DNA from: Verrucomicrobiota bacterium
GTDB taxonomy: Bacteria > Verrucomicrobiota > Verrucomicrobiia > Verrucomicrobiales > DEV007
Direction of reading: 5' to 3'
DNA length: 7,375 nt
Assembly (NCBI GenBank): GCA_027618625.1
Contig: JAQCER010000147.1
Location: 1 to 7,375, forward strand
Part shown: piece after piece, positions 7,235 to 7,375 of the stretch
How the letters are laid out: the number at the start of each line of letters is the position of its first letter
How positions within the stretch are numbered: position 1 is the first letter of the stretch
Program-made: the position numbers and the translations under genes
The notes under the pieces: model-generated
What the model was told of the DNA's origin: nothing
What the model saw: only the letters and a program-made list of their open reading frames with translations
Databases searched by the model: none

Positions 7235-7375
<141 letters not shown>

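Overview
The window is a chromosomal ribosomal-protein cluster, with every convincing gene on the minus strand. Read in the direction of transcription (high to low coordinates) the order is: 3' end of rpsG (S7), fusA (EF-G), rpsJ (S10), rplC (L3), rplD (L4), rplW (L23), rplB (L2), rpsS (S19), an unrecognised exported coiled-coil protein, rplV (L22), and the 5' part of rpsC (S3). This is the classic str operon running directly into the S10 operon, with no tuf gene between fusA and rpsJ. Gaps between genes are 5 to 43 bases and rplD/rplW overlap by 4, except for a roughly 180-base spacer before fusA. No terminator or convincing promoter is visible, so the genes are probably co-transcribed.

The organism is a bacterium. 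The ribosomal proteins are bacterial in type and length. The long Ala/Lys-rich tail on L22, the frequent lack of Shine-Dalgarno sequences, the missing tuf and the overall protein style suggest the Planctomycetes-Verrucomicrobia-Chlamydiae group, with Verrucomicrobiota most likely. That placement is an inference from memory of these proteins, not a search result.

The standout feature is the gene at 853-1665, between rpsS and rplV. In almost all bacteria these two genes are adjacent, because S19 and L22 are encoded back to back. Here a gene for a predicted signal peptide, a long coiled coil and a small C-terminal beta-type domain sits in the same orientation with operon-like spacing, ending only 5 bases before the rplV start. 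An envelope or periplasmic protein would thus be made from the same message as the core of the ribosome. Secondary points are a basic-then-acidic extension on L22, the long hairpin-containing leader before fusA, and a small perfect inverted repeat touching the rpsJ start.

Together the known genes make the translocating GTPase EF-G and ribosomal proteins of both subunits. These include the tunnel-lining proteins L4 and L22, the exit-site protein L23 and the peptidyl-transferase-centre proteins L2 and L3. Nothing on the plus strand looks like a real gene.
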